DNA of 64,000 bases from assembly GCA_021613375.1 (NCBI GenBank), contig CM038721.1, positions 2,003,986 through 2,067,985 on the forward strand, written 5' to 3'. This DNA is from Megaleporinus macrocephalus (lineage: Eukaryota > Chordata > Actinopteri > Characiformes > Anostomidae). Under the pieces are notes generated by a model, which saw only the letters and a program-made list of their open reading frames with translations, was not told the origin of the DNA and did not search any database. Positions 1 through 14,100 of this stretch are shown here, in pieces (within the stretch, counting starts at the first letter, position 1; each line of letters starts with the position of its first letter). The position numbers and the translations under genes are program-made.

Positions 1-1140
1 GTATAGTGGTGTAGTGGTTAGTACGGTGGTGTAGTGGTTAATATGGTGGTGTAGTGGTTAGTATGGTGGTGTAGTGGCTAGTATGGTGATGTAGTGGTTA
101 GTATGGTGGTGTAGTGGTTAGTATGGTGGTGTAGTGGTTAGTACGTGGTGTAGTGGTTAGTGTGGTGGTGTAGTGGTTAGTATGGTGGTGTAGTGGTTAG
201 TACGGTGGTGTAGTGTTTAGTATGGTGGTGTAGTGGTTAGTATGGTGGTGTAGTGGTTAGTATGGTGGTGTAGTGGTCAGTATGGTGGTGTAGTGGTCAG
301 TATGGTGGTGTAGTGGTTAGTACGGTGGTGTAGTGGTTAGTACGGTGGTGTAGTGGTTAGTACGGTGGTGTAGTGGTTAGTACAGTGGTGTAGTGGTTAG
401 TATGGTGGTGTAGTGGTTAGTATGGTGGTGTAGTGGTTAGTACAGTGGTGTAGTGGTTAGTATGGTGGTGTAGTGGTTAGTACGGTGGTGTAGTGGTTAG
501 TATGGTGGTGTAGTGGTTAGTACGGTGGTGTAGTGGTCAGTATGGTGGTGTAGTGGTTAGTACAGTGGTGTAGTGGTTAGTATGGTGGTGTAGTGGTTAG
601 TACCGTGGTGTAGTGGTTAGTATGGTGGTGTAGTGGTTAGTACGGTGGTGTAGTGGTTAGTATGGTGGTGTAGTGGTTAGTACAGTGGTGTAGTGGTTAG
701 TATGGTGGTGTAGTGGTCAGTATGGTGGTGTAGTGGTTAGTATGGTGGTGTAGTGGTTAGTATGGTGGTGTAGTGGTCAGTATGGTGGTGTAGTGGTCAG
801 TATGGTGGTGTAGTGGTTAGTATGGTGGTGTAGTGGTTAGTACGGTGGTGTAGTGGTTAGTATGGTGGTGTAGTGGTTAGTACGGTGGTGTAGTGGTTAG
901 TATGGTGGTGTAGTGGTTAGTATGGTGGTGTAGTGGTCAGTATGGTGGTGTAGTGGTCAGTATGGTGGTGTAGTGGTTAGTATGGTGGTGTAGTGGTTAG
1001 TATGGTGGTGTAGTGGTCAGTATGGTGGTGTAGTGGTCAGTATGGTAGTGTAGTGGTTAGTATGGTGGTGTAGTGGTCAGTATGGTGGTGTAGTGGTCAG
1101 TATGGTGGTGTAGTGGTCAGTATGGTGGTGTAGTGGTCAG
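1..1140 (+). repeat. 20-bp tandem array made of tRNA-SINE heads (A-box array)
   Basis: About 57 copies of GTATGGTGGTGTAGTGGTTA with T/C variants (tatgg, tacgg, tacag; gtta, gtca), running off the window start. TGGTGTAGTGG inside each unit fits the Pol III A-box consensus TRGYNNANNNG. The array runs directly into the matching SINE body at 1141. Confidence 0.97.
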
Positions 1141-1222
1141 TACTGTCTCCTCACAGTAAGATGATCTGGGTGGGATTCCCGGTCCGGGTGGTTCTGTGTG
1201 GAGTGTGTATGTTCTGTCTCTC
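1141..1222 (+). mobile_element. Truncated tRNA-derived SINE body
   Basis: Starting with CTGTCTCCTCACAGTAAGAT, it continues through a degenerate B-box-like stretch (ggtgggattcc) and a CTGTGTGGAGTGTGTATG block typical of a widespread fish tRNA-SINE. The same block, reverse-complemented, is at 21580-21655. It breaks off into a CT/TA microsatellite. Confidence 0.75.
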
Positions 1223-1349
1223 TCTCTATGTATATATATATATATATGGGAAAATGGGTTTAACTGTGGTTCTCTACCTGTAGGCTGCTTTTCCCGCCAT
1301 ATTCCTCTACTCAGTTCACCTGTGGAACTCATTGTGGTTGCCCTCATCT

Positions 1350-1392
<43 letters not shown>

Positions 1393-2494
1393 GGTTCAGG
1401 TCGCTGGGTGCGGGAGTGAGTGGGCGAGTGGGTGCTGTGTCGAGTTTGACGCCTCTGTGTTTTGAAGAGAAAGCTGGAGCTGCACCTGTGAGTGTCCCTC
1501 CACACTGCTATCCTCCTTTCTCCAATCAGCCACTCCGGGAGGTGAACAGCAACCCCAGCGAAATGACCAGTCCACTCACATTACTCTACACACATACACT
1601 GATCTAAATAAATATAAACAACCTTACAGGTTTTACACCACCAGCAGGTTAAGAACGAAACTGTAGAAAATTCCAAAATACTTATTATTAATAAATTCTG
1701 AGCCCGATAACTTATTCATTTTAAATTATACTCTGAATAACGCTTGTTTATGTCACCATTACATTCTCATTTATTTTATATAACTATACATAGACAACAT
1801 AATAGATATTGTATTGCTACAAACAGATAATCACAGTTATTCATAATTTTATTCTTATTTAATATGAAAAACAGAAACACTGGGAAATATAAAAGTTCTG
1901 GTCTGTAACTAATGGTTTAGTTTATACTGTGTTCCCTCCTCGTGCTGTGATTGTAGTGATTATAGGATGAGCTGCATGTGATCAGTGAATAATCTGTTCT
2001 ACTCCAGAGTGAATCCCAAGCTGAACGAGGGAGCTGTGGTCATCATGGTCACTGCATTGGTTACACTAGTCCAGTAGAAATCTTCGTCCATTAACTCTTC
2101 AACGGCCCGTGAACAGAACCTTGTGGGACCTCAAACTGACCGGAGCTCGTGTGGGACGCGGACAGCATCTGTGCAGCGTTTTACACCCGGGGTGCAAAAC
2201 ACAACAAGCTCTTCGGCACGAGAACGATTTCAGTGTCTACCGTCACGAAAGCTGTTTACCTGTTTATCACGAAACTGACTTCACAAGTTTTTCTTTTGTT
2301 TAGTTTTAAATTTTTCTTTTTTATCTACGGTTAATATGCGGTTCAGTGATGAGCAGAAGAAGGTACGGGAGACATTCTGCAGTTAAAGGGATTCTCCAGA
2401 TTTCTTTTCACACCTCTCACTCTAATAAACCTTCATCACCTGAGGTGTCATCACTTCACACCAGAGGCCTGCTGTTTTTACAACTGCCTCTGCT
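1223..2494. other. No gene seen; (CT)n at about 1351-1389
   Basis: Short (TA)n near 1230-1247 and (CT)n at 1351-1389 are present. The remainder is AT-rich unique-looking sequence. The open frames here are short and read through CT repeats. Confidence 0.6.
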
Positions 2495-2712
<218 letters not shown>

Positions 2713-4169
2713 GCTATGATATGAAAACACTGCTTACGTATTGTTTGCCATCAGAAATGAAACGAAGGTCCAAATACGCTCGTTCACCAGCATTTCCAAT
2801 TCTCTTTATTTCCACCATCACAGAAACAAGAAACCAGGAGGAGAGAAGCCATCACATATGATTTGAATGTGAAATATAAAAAGAGAAAAACATTGTCATT
2901 CAAAAGAAACGGCCTAAACTGCTCAAACCTCGAAGTGAAAAGACATACTGTAGTTTACGGCGTATACATACAATCATTTTTTGTGCATTAAATTAAATTT
3001 TTGTGTAATTGTGACGCCGTTGGGCTGCACGTCCTTATCTAGACACAGTTTATAGTACAAATAAGCCATTGTTTTCTTTTGTGTTGCTGATTATTGAACA
3101 GCTTTGCCATTAAAACTTCAATAATTGGCCCAGAAAGAAGAGATACTACGTTTTCTTTCTTTTTGCATGCTATAACATAACAAACATGTTATAACAGCTG
3201 TACAAAACATAAGAAGTACTCATACTCATTAGATATGTTACTAAAACACCCTGCATAGGTACACTTGGTGGGTTTATAGTTACAGACTGTGACAGTGAGC
3301 CTATGGTGGTCGTGTTAGCTTGGCTGGGGTAAAGGTGGTGGTGCTGATAAACTGCTACAGTCTGTAAACACAATCCCATAAAGTGTCCATGTCCATGGAC
3401 TATAAGTATCAATATTTCATGTGATATTTATAGAACTTTGTACTTGGAGAACCATTAAAGTCAGAGTACGTTGCTCAGACTAGAGAAAATCCAGCCAAAT
3501 TAGAGTAATTAAAAACAATCAGCAAGTATATAAAGTTAATTTAAACCATGCAAATAAAAAAATATTCTCTGCTCTGAATGCTGGGCTCCAGTTGGATGGG
3601 TTTGGCTACTCAAAGTACTGGGGTTATTCAAGGGGGCGCTGTCTGAGGAGGGCCGGTGAGCTGTAACGGGAGCCTCGCGGTATGTAATGTAACTGCTGGG
3701 CTCTGGTTGATGCTAATGTGCTGTATTGTTTATAATGATATAGAAATAGGGGAGTGGTTACGCTAAGTACGGCTCCAGCGCGCCATCAGGCCACGATTTC
3801 AGACCCGCCCAAAAAATCCTCAGTGCTAAAACGACTAGCTTCCAGCCCAATCCAGCGCTACGTCGTTTATGATATTTTAAATAATTATTTTTAAACATGC
3901 TCTGAATTTTCGTTTTAAGTGCTTAAGATTTCAATTTAAGTGTTTATAAAAAAAGTTAAATTTAATTTTACATTGAAAACAAACCCAAATTACGCACTTG
4001 CTTTCAAAAGCGTTCTTAATCTTAAATACAATCATTTATTCTGATTAGAATTCTTATAAAATTCTGAAGTGTAGTGTAGAAACTATAGTTATAGGTATGT
4101 TAATGGAAATTCCTGCTGGACACATGAATGAGAACATGAGTGATGTGTAGTGATCAGCCCACTAACACC
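2713..4169. other. No gene seen
   Basis: AT-rich, with a GC-richer part at 3590-3860 (gggggcgctgtctg..., ccagcgcgccatc...) that has the look of a dispersed repeat or old regulatory sequence. I could not recognise either. Confidence 0.5.
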
Positions 4170-6504
4170 TTTATTGCCATCATATGTTTACCTTTTTGAT
4201 GCTCTTTATATTGCAAAACAAAAAAAATGGAATGACACAATAAAACAGGAACAATCTGGCCAAACATCAAACACACAACCTACAGCAAAAATATACATGT
4301 TCTATAACAATAAACAAACACAACAAAAACAATCAACTGATTCGGTTTTAGTGGTGATGAATAGACACGTACTGTGTAGGAGTCAGAGACCACTGATTCA
4401 TTCATTCATTTCTGGAGCTCTACCTACAGAAGAACAAGGACATTCAACACAGAAGACCTCAACATCAGTACCATGAGGAGCAGAACATGCAACCAACTCT
4501 GAATTGTAAGGAAGCATCAAACAGTTCCTCAGCCCATCTCCTCCACTCTGTTCTACACCTCCATCTCCTCCACTCTGTTCCTCACCTCCATCTCCTCCAC
4601 TCTGTTCTACACCTCCATCTCCTCCACTCTGTTCTACACCTCCATCTCCTCCACTCTGTTCTACACTTCCATCTCCTCCACTCTGTTCTTCACCTCCATC
4701 TCCTCCACTCTGTTCTTCACCTCCATCTCCTCCACTCTGTTCTACACCTCCATCTCCTCCACTCTGTTCTTCACCTCCATCTCCTCCACTCTGTTCTACA
4801 CCTCCATCTCCTCCACTATGTTCCTCACCTCCATCTCCTACACCCTGTTCTTCACCTCCACCACTCTGTTCTTCACCTCCATCTCCTCCACTCTGTTCTT
4901 CACCTCCATCTCCTCCACTCTGTTCTTCACCTCCATCTCCTCCACTCTGTTCCTCACTTCCATCTCCTCCACTCTGTTCCTCACCTCCATCTCCTCCATT
5001 CTGTTCTTCACCTCCATCTCTTCCACTCTGTTCTTCACCTCCATCTCCTCCACTCTGTTCCTCACTTCCATCTCCTCCACTCTGTTCCTCACCTCCATCT
5101 CCTCCATTCTGTTCTTCACCTCCATCTCTTCCACTCTGTTCTTCACCTCCATCTTCTCCATTCTTTTCCTCACCTCCATCTCCTCCACTCTGTTCCTCAC
5201 CTCCATCTCCTCCATTCTGTTCTTCGCCTCCATCTCCTACACTCTGTTCGTCACCTCCATCTCCTCCACTCTGTTCGTCACCTCCATCTCCTGCACCCTG
5301 TTCTTCACCTCCACCTCCTCCACTCTGTTCCTCACTTCCATCTCCTCCACTCTTTTCCTCACCTCTATCTCCTCCACTCTGTTCCTCACCTCCATCTCCT
5401 ACACCCTGTTCTTCACCTCCACCTCCTCCACTCTGTTCTACACCTCCTTCTCCTCCACTCTGTTCCTCACTTCCATCTCCTCCACTCTGTTCTTCACCTC
5501 CATCTCCTCCACTCTGTTCTTCGCCTCCACCTCCTCTACTCTGTTCCTCACCTCCATCTCCTCCATTCTGTTCCTCACCTCCATCTCCTACACCCTGTTC
5601 TTCACCTCCACCTCCTCCACTCTGTTCCCCACTTCCATCTCCTCCACTCTGTTCGTCACCTCCATCTCCTACACCCTGTTCTTCACCTCCACCTCCTCCA
5701 CTCTGTTCCTCACCTCCATCTCCTCCACTCTGTTCTTCGCCTCCACCTCCTCTACTCTGTTCCTCACCTCCATCTCCTCCATTCTGTTCATCACCTCCAT
5801 CTCCTCCACTCTGTTCCTCACCTCCATCTCCTCCATTCTGTTCTTCACCTCCATCTCCTCCATTCTGTTCCTCACCTCCATCTCCTCCACTCTGTTCGTC
5901 ACCCCCACCTCCTCCACTCTGTTCTTCACCTCCATCTCCTCCACTCTGTTCTTCACGTACTGCCTCTATCTGAATCGTATGGCTCTAAACTACTCATTGT
6001 TGGGGCTTCTATGTATTTTAATGTGAAACATCTACAGAAAATGATGCACACATAAATGAAGGGTGGTCTCTGACTTTTGCACAGTGCTGTATCTCTCTGG
6101 CGGGTACCAAAGCATGGATCTAGGGTTAGGGTTGCCACGGTGAATCTTAGCAACGTTCTAATCCATAAGAAGTGGAGAAAAGAAATAAGCTTATGTTTTT
6201 CTTGACAAATTATGTATTTTCTTCCCCTCCAATCAGAAGTCATATGATAAATAAGAGGAAGACCACCATGAACGGACAGTGAAACGCTGTGGAACAACTC
6301 ATCCTGACCGGTTAACTAATCAAACTAATCAAAGGTAAACATCGTTTTTACTTTACACAATCATAAACAAGGTCTGCCCCCACTTTCACCTTCCCGGGCA
6401 TGAGAGGATCCAGTTCCCAGCTGGACCGAGCGCTGGTACGAGGCCTTAACATTTCGGAAGTTTGGCTTTGTGTTGGGGTTGATTATTGAACAGTGGTTCC
6501 GCTG
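4170..6504 (-). other. Putative SV2 3' UTR, ending at a poly(A) signal
   Basis: After the stop, the first canonical AATAAA I find on the minus strand is at 4175-4170; a weaker ATTAAA is at 6022-6017. If the distal signal is used, the UTR is about 2.3 kb and contains the whole 27-bp minisatellite. Only the signals are visible; the UTR extent is inferred. Confidence 0.35.
4531..5957. repeat. 27-bp minisatellite, about 53 copies
   Basis: The unit on the plus strand is CACCTCCATCTCCTCCACTC followed by TGTTCTT, with variants (cctacaccctgttc, ttccat, gttcgtc). Since 27 is divisible by 3, long open frames appear in several frames (for example repeating LLHSVLHLH). On the minus strand it is purine-rich (GGAGATGGAGGTGAAGAA). 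It lies between the SV2 stop codon and the distal AATAAA. Confidence 0.97.
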
Positions 6505-6688
6505 TTACTGGAGGATGACCTCACGCGTCTCCGGAAGCTTGAAGGACAGCAGCCCTCCGCACACCAGCGCCGAGAAGGACAGCAGGATGGGAACGATCTT
6601 GGTGATGCCCACGAACTTGGAGAAGATGAAGGTGCTGACGATGGCAGCCAGCTTACACAAACCGTTCAGCACGCCGAAAGCCGTCGCT
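6505..6688 (-). CDS. sv2b: SV2B-like coding exon 12 (TM11-TM12, stop)
   Basis: The acceptor TCCTCAG precedes 6688. It encodes [60 protein letters not shown] and TAA at 6507-6505. The ending is slightly unlike mammalian SV2B (REQVLM, recalled from memory) but has the same length and LPETR core. Confidence 0.94.
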
Positions 6689-8117
6689 CTGAGGACGAGA
6701 AGAAGACGGTCTGGAACATCTCTAGTGCTTCTTCTGGAATGAAGGGCTTTAACAAGGCTGATGTTAGCTGCAGTAACAGCCTCTATTTCTCTGGGAAGGC
6801 TTTATACAGGGTGTAGGAACATTGCTGTGAGGATTTGATTGCATTCAGCACTCAAAAGAACATAAATACTGAATCGTTATGTTCATGTGCAGATGCTCTG
6901 GAGTGTTCTGTCAGATAGCTTTGTGCACAACTGAAGTGTGTCAGCAACAAGCGACCTGCTTTGACATTACGGTCCAGTATTTTAGAAAAAAATTATTTTT
7001 TTAACATCGTTTGAAAACAACCAGCTGCTCCAACCACGTTTCTCGATGGATGGAACAACAGAAACAAAATTTTGTACAAAATTTGTTAACTTGCATTAAA
7101 AGTAAATACATTTCTTGTTAGATTACCATTTCAAATGATCAGCACTGATGAGCTGGTCTCTCAGAAGATTATAATATATAAAACTGGTATCTGCAGCGCC
7201 CTCCACAATTATTGGTACTCCTCGTTAAGATGTGTTAAAAGTTGTCACGTCCCCCGTCAGCTGCGGACTCCATTACCCAGAACTCTGCTACCAGCCACAT
7301 GACTCCCGACCGTAGTCATGTGACTTACTACCGGTCTGGGTCACTGGATTATTGATTGTTGTCAAGTGCGCCCATGTCTATTTATAGCCTCTGCTCGTCT
7401 CTGTTCGATGCCAAGTTTTGACTAGTACGAAGCGTTCTACTGTTCTAGCTACTATTCCCGTGTATTACCTTTTTCCGTCCCTCGACTCCAAAGGCCCCGG
7501 GAACCTCATTAGGGTGCATGGTATCATGAACTCTTTGAAAGATAATGATCCTAAACATGTGGCCAAATCTACATCTGTGTTCTCCCATCTTGTGAAAAGT
7601 TATAGAAAAATATTAAGTGTGTCTTGTTGGTAAAAGGGGGCTGTACAAAGCAGTAACATCAGGGGTGCCAATAATTGTGGTACAGATGATTTAATGTAAC
7701 GATGATTTAATGTAATGAGTCAATTGCACTTAAATTAAAGGCTGTATTTATATTTTTTATTACTAAAAATATTTAGGTAACACATCTTAATGAGGGGTAC
7801 CAATAATTGTGGAGGGTGCTGTATATCCTGAAATATAAATGAGCAGAATTTTATCTGATATTTGTCTAATCAGTTCCTCTTATTCTTAATCTGATTAGTA
7901 GACTGGACCGTACCTCTTAGAGGCGGGGTAGAGTTCCACTGTTATCACCTCTATTCCGTTCCAGGCTGCTGCAGACGCTGCGTAGAAGAGGCACTGGAAG
8001 GTAATTACAGCGCCCGCGTTAAAGCAGAGGAAGAGGAAGAACGTACAACCAGAGGAGACCAGCATGGAGCCACCTGCACACACACACACACACCATGTTT
8101 AATTATATATAATGTAT

Positions 8118-8148
<31 letters not shown>

Positions 8149-11100
8149 TATACACTACTGCTCAAAAGTTTGGGATCACAGTGAAATGTTCTTGTTTTAA
8201 TGGAGTATCTTCTTCTTTAACACAACAATGGACTGACGGGTCTCTAAAGAAAGTTGTTTCTTTCTGGTCATTGTGAGTCGGTCAGCAAGCCATCAACTGC
8301 TGATCTTCAGATACTAAACTAACCTAGAATGTTGTTCCCTTTTATACTCACTTATTAGTAGAATGTTTTTCAGCTGTGCATCACAATTGATCAAGAGTGT
8401 CCTAGCAACCAATTAGTCCAATAACATCCTTAACTTGGATTGGTGGTCGTACCAGGAGATTTAGACAGAGGACTGAGAATTACTGATAATAGAACTATAT
8501 GTAAAATAAGCCTCTGTACAAAAATAGACTTTAATACAAACATTTATATTCTTTAAAATCATCTGATACACTTACATTCATTGTGAAATTGACAATATTG
8601 TTTGTGAATTGCATGAAAATTGCATGAATGTAAAGTTGCATAAAGTGATCCTAAACTTTTGAGCAGTAGTGTGTATATATATGTATATATAACTCCTTTG
8701 TGGCTCATATTAATATCTATTAATAGCTTTTATCAAGGGTGTAGTAGCGGGTTTGACATGGGGGGGCACATTTGCTAATATGTATTAAAACCCACCCTAT
8801 CCCCTAAATATTAGCTATAAGCTGATTCCACTGTAGGTAATGTAGTAAATCACTGTATGTATAGTGACGTAGAACAATATTTGTGGAATTACAGTAAATT
8901 ACTAATAAATAAACAAAATACAACAATCTGTACGTCTGTTTATTATTAGATAAATCAAACTAAACTAGATACTCCACATTACATGGTACTGCTGTCAGAA
9001 AACCTTTAAACTATACACGCAATGTCTGGATTATATACACATATAACTAAAAATATTATGAAATGATAAATAAATGTATATTAAGGTTTCCTGACTAGAC
9101 CAGACTAACATTAATATTAGACAGTAAGGCTGTGTCCCAAACAGCGCCCTCTGGAGCATTACACACTGCACTACTGACAGCACTTCTAACAATGGAGTCC
9201 TTTCATTTATTTATTAATTAATTTATTATATTTTATTTATTATATTTTATTATTTTATGTATGTAGTGTAGTAGCAGTCTGTAGTTTGGGGGTGTGGTCA
9301 GAGAGTAATGTAACTTTATGTGCTTTCTGACTAAAGTTAATATAAACGTTAGCTAACCCAAACCCTCCTAGTCTGTTACCATAGCAACACATTATACTAA
9401 AGCTGGTTTATTACAGTATATATGCTCATTGTTGCTGTTCACTGCTCTCATCACTGACCTCGTGTTTAAAGCTGACGTGAGCTACTGACGCTCCAGCGAG
9501 GCGAGAGTTCGGCTCAGTGAAGCTGCTGACTGCAGGATATTTCTGAACAGGCATCTCAATACAAGCCTTAACACAGTGAAAGACCCCCTAACAACCAGAG
9601 CCTGTTACTAACAACAAACACAATGCTTGAATTGTGAAGGCCACTAAAACTCGTGTTTAAAATAAAACTTTTAATCAGTTTCTGCTTTTTATGGTGGTTT
9701 AATTTTTGGGTGGGACAAATCTACCTGTTCCTGATATTGGGTGGGACATGCCCCCCCCAATCCCCCCCGGTTCTAATGGTTATTAGTACTATGTCTACAG
9801 GAACATTAGATTAAACTGTGTACCTATGATTTTGAGTCTTCCTATCTTATCCATTAGTAATCCTGCTAGGATGTTTCCGGGCAGCACAGACAAGCTTCCC
9901 AGGAAGCTCACTAAATAAATCAGGATGTCGTTCTCCTCCTGGAAGTTCAGATGACAGCCTTTCTTGGGATGATGGAACGTTACATTGACAAACTTGCAGT
10001 TAAAGAACTTCGAGTCTTTCCACAGATCTGTGAAGAGCAGAAGAGAGGAGGAGTTCAGCTACGCAGGTGTAGGTAAAGTGGTTAATGTCTGTGAAAAGCG
10101 ATGTCTCGAGAACGTTGAGGTGGAGTACCGGTGTTGTAGAACACGGTGTTCTTCAGGGTGCAGTTCTCAAAGAAGGTTCCTGTAGACTTGATGTCCTCAA
10201 AGTAACAGTTTTCAAACAGCGAGTCTCTAAACTTCACGTTTCTGATCTCGATCCCAACAAACCTGGACACACAAAGAGTCGGATAAGAGTCAGAGTGAAT
10301 GATGGAACTCTTACAAAGACAGAAAGAAAAGAGAGTAAAAAAACAAAGCAAAAAAGAAAAAGAATGAAAGAGAAAAAACGATGAGGGAAGACACAGAGAG
10401 ACAGACAGACATATGATCAGATTGACAGACAGTCAGATGGACAGGCAGACAGACAAATGTACAGACAGGCAGCTGGTAAGACGGACAGACGAACAGTCAA
10501 ATGGACAGATGGACAGACAGATAATCAGACAGATGATTAGACAGACAGAGAGTCAGATGTCCATCTGACTGTCCATCTGTCAGATCATCTGTCTCTCTCT
10601 ATGATCATCTGTTCATCTTTCTGTCCATCTGTCCATCTGCCTGAACATTTGTCTGTCTGTCCGTCTGATCACAGATGGACAGACAGACATACAGACAGAT
10701 GATCAGACAGAAGGACAGACAGATGGATAGATGATCAGACAGATGGACAGGCAGGTGAACAGATTATCAGACAGTCAGATGGACAGACAGACAGACATAT
10801 AGACAGACAGATAATCAGACAGACAGACAGATGACCGGACAGATGGACAGGCAGGTGAACAGATGAACAGATGATCAGAGAGACGGACAGACAGATGAAC
10901 AGATGATCAGACAGACAGTCAAATGCACAGACAAAAGAACAGATGGACAGATGATCAGACAGATAATCAGACAGACAGACAGATGACCGGACAGATGGAC
11001 AGGCAGGTGAACAGATAATCAGACAGACGAACAGACGAACAGATGATCAGAGAGACGGACAGACAGATGATCAGATGATCAGACAGACAGTCAAATGCAC

Positions 11101-14100
11101 AGACAGATGAACAGATGGACAGATGATCAGACAGATGGACAGACAGATGAAGAGATGATCAGACAGACAGTCAGATGGACAGATGAACAGATGATCAGAC
11201 AGTTAGACAGATGAACAGATGATCAGACAGACAGACAGGTGGGCGGATGTGTGTCTGATGTACCTGTCGTGGATGTACTCCCCCTCTCGGTGAACCTGAT
11301 TCTGCAGAGTGAAGTTGAAATGAAAGCGCTCGACCTTCTCGCGGTGGAACACCTTGACGTTAAGCTCATACTCTTCATACTGCAGGTATTTGATCTGGTC
11401 AGGGAACCACACTGCCAGACCATAATAACTGCAGAACAACACAAACAGGTTCCTCACACACTCATTCTGTACGTAAATAAAACTCAGGAGCTTATATGAA
11501 GCAGAACATCTCACAGCTTTGTTTATCTGCAGAGACTTTAATATTCACCTGAAGGCCATCGTAAACCAAACAATGGCTATAAACAAACCGTGAAGCCTCA
11601 GTTCAGGAGCAGCGAGCGACAGCAGGTTCTTCATCACCTGTAAACAAACACAGCAGTTCAGTAAACACAGCTTTCATAGCTGCGAGAATTAAAATCGTTT
11701 ATTTACGAGCTATGTTGTACCTGCTTAATGAGGGTCATTTGCCTGACCATGAATCTCTGGAAGGCCGTGCCGGTCTCACTCTGGATCTCGATGAAGTCGT
11801 CATCCTGAGTGTGGGGCGTCTTAATCTGGGAAACCTGAGAAATGAACGGAGAAATGGGTCAATACATCACATCATATAGATCATACATCATATGGATCTT
11901 ACCTTTGAATCTTGTGAATCATTACACAAGTAAATAAATGGAGAAAAAACAATATAACTAAAGAAAATAATAATAAATAAATAATGAATAACAGATAAAT
12001 ATAAATAATATAAATACAAATAAATATGAATATAATAAATATCAGGTAAAAGTTAGTTATAGTATTACTGTATTGAATGTGAACACATCTACATACTTCA
12101 AACACTTTCTCCGGTTCACCCTTCGCCCTCCAGTTGGTGTCGTGGACCCTCCGCAGGATCATCCAGGCCTCATCATGTCTCGCATTCTGAACACAACAGT
12201 AAAAATCAAAACAAGGCCACGAAAACACTGTACACTTAAAGGAGCCATTTATTCTAAAGCTGTATTGGTGGTATAGTACAGTATAGTACAGTATAGTACA
12301 GTATAGTACAGTATAGTACAGTATAGTATAGTATAGTATAGTATAGTACAGTATAGTATAGTATAGTACAGTATAGTACAGTATAGTACACTGCTGTCCT
12401 CCATGCTGTAGGCTGGGGTTCAATTCCCCACCTGGTAACCACCTTACACTATTCCAACAAGAGTCCTGATACTACCTGTGTACAGGTAAACTGTAACACT
12501 ACCTTCACCTACCCGTGTACAGGTAAACTGTAACACTACCTTCACCTACCTGTGTACAGGTAAACTGTATCACTACCTTCACCTACCTGTGTACAGGTAA
12601 ATTGTAACACTAGCTTCACCTACCTGTGTACAGGTAAACTGTAACACTACCTTTACCTACCTGTGTACAGGTAAACTGTATCACTACTTTCACCCACCTG
12701 TGTACAGGTAAACTGTTACTCTACCGTCACCTACCAGTGTACAGGTAAACTGTAACACCACCTTCACCTACCTATGTACAGGTAAACTGTATCACTACCT
12801 TTACCTACCTGTGTACAGGTAAACTGTATCACTACTTTCACCCACCTGTGTACAGGTAAATTGTAACACTAGCTTCACCTACCTGTGTACAGGTAAACTG
12901 TAACACTACCTTCACCTACCTGTGTACAGGTAAACTGTTTACCTACCTGTGTACAGATAAACTGTAACACCACCTTCACCTACCTGTGCACAGGTAAAAT
13001 GTAACACTAGCTTCACCTACCTGTGTACAGGTAAACTGTAACACTAGCTTCACCTACCTGTGTACAGGTAAACTGTAACACTACCTTTGCCTACCTGTGT
13101 ACAGGAAAACTGTAACACTACCTTCACCTACCTGTGTACAGGTAAACTGTAACACTACCTTCACCTACCTGTGTACAGGTAAACTGTAACACCACCTTCA
13201 CCTACCTGTGTACAGGTAAACTGTAACACTACCTTCACCTACCTGTGTACAGGTAAACTGTAACACTACCTTCACCTACCTGTGTACAGGTAAACTGTAA
13301 CACTACCTTTGCCTACCTGTGTACAGATAAACTGTAACACTACCTTTGCCTACCTGTGTACAGGTAAACTGTATCACTACCTTCAGTGTTATTATAGGTT
13401 TAGAGTTCTGAGTACTGAACTCTCACTATTACACTATATAACAGTGTACAGTGTACAGAGTTTACCTCCAGCAGGTATCGAGGACTCTCGGGCATGAAGA
13501 CGAGTCCAGCAAGAGCAGCCACTGAGGGCAGGAAACACACCAGCACGAAGACCCTCCAGCTGTGGAACTGGAACTCGGTGCCCATGCTGAAACCCCAGCC
13601 TGCAGAACAATAGGAATAGGAATGATGAAATGGGATTTCTTGTGTCTCAGGGTGGTCTCTCATGTCTATGTTAGCTTCTGGTTCTCTCCGTTCAGTTCAT
13701 GCTGTTTATAATCAGATCTGAGATCAGAGTCGCTAGCCACGCTCTTAAATACCTCACATCCTCCATACTAATCCAAACCAGAACTAACTCTTTCTTTACT
13801 CTTCCTGAAATAATGACCGCCCTCCTGTCCTGCTGAACACTGCTGGAGGACTGACCATCAGGGCCTTCACCTCAACCAGCCTTACTCTTCATTCATGCTT
13901 CATCTGCTACACCCTCGACTGCATCACTGTATCATCCAGACTAGAGGTGTGCCATATCGTATCATACACAATAATATCGCCAATATTTTTAAATATGGTG
14001 AACGATATTAAATCATATCACTCATCCCTAATTATCACATCAGGTACTACTTTTACTGTTTTTAGCTAAAAAAAATTCACACTTTTCTCATTTCCTATTA

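Noticed and set aside
1..1140. Cluster of tRNA genes
   Set aside because: Each 20-bp unit has an A-box-like motif but no B-box, anticodon arm or cloverleaf, so these are repeat units.
4487..6055. 522-codon open frame of LLHSVLHLH repeats (and shadow frames)
   Set aside because: It is the translation of a 27-bp minisatellite; a unit length divisible by three keeps all frames open. No promoter, domain or homologue supports a protein.
6119..6134. Interstitial telomere repeat (tagggttagggtt)
   Set aside because: Only about two units; too short to be meaningful.
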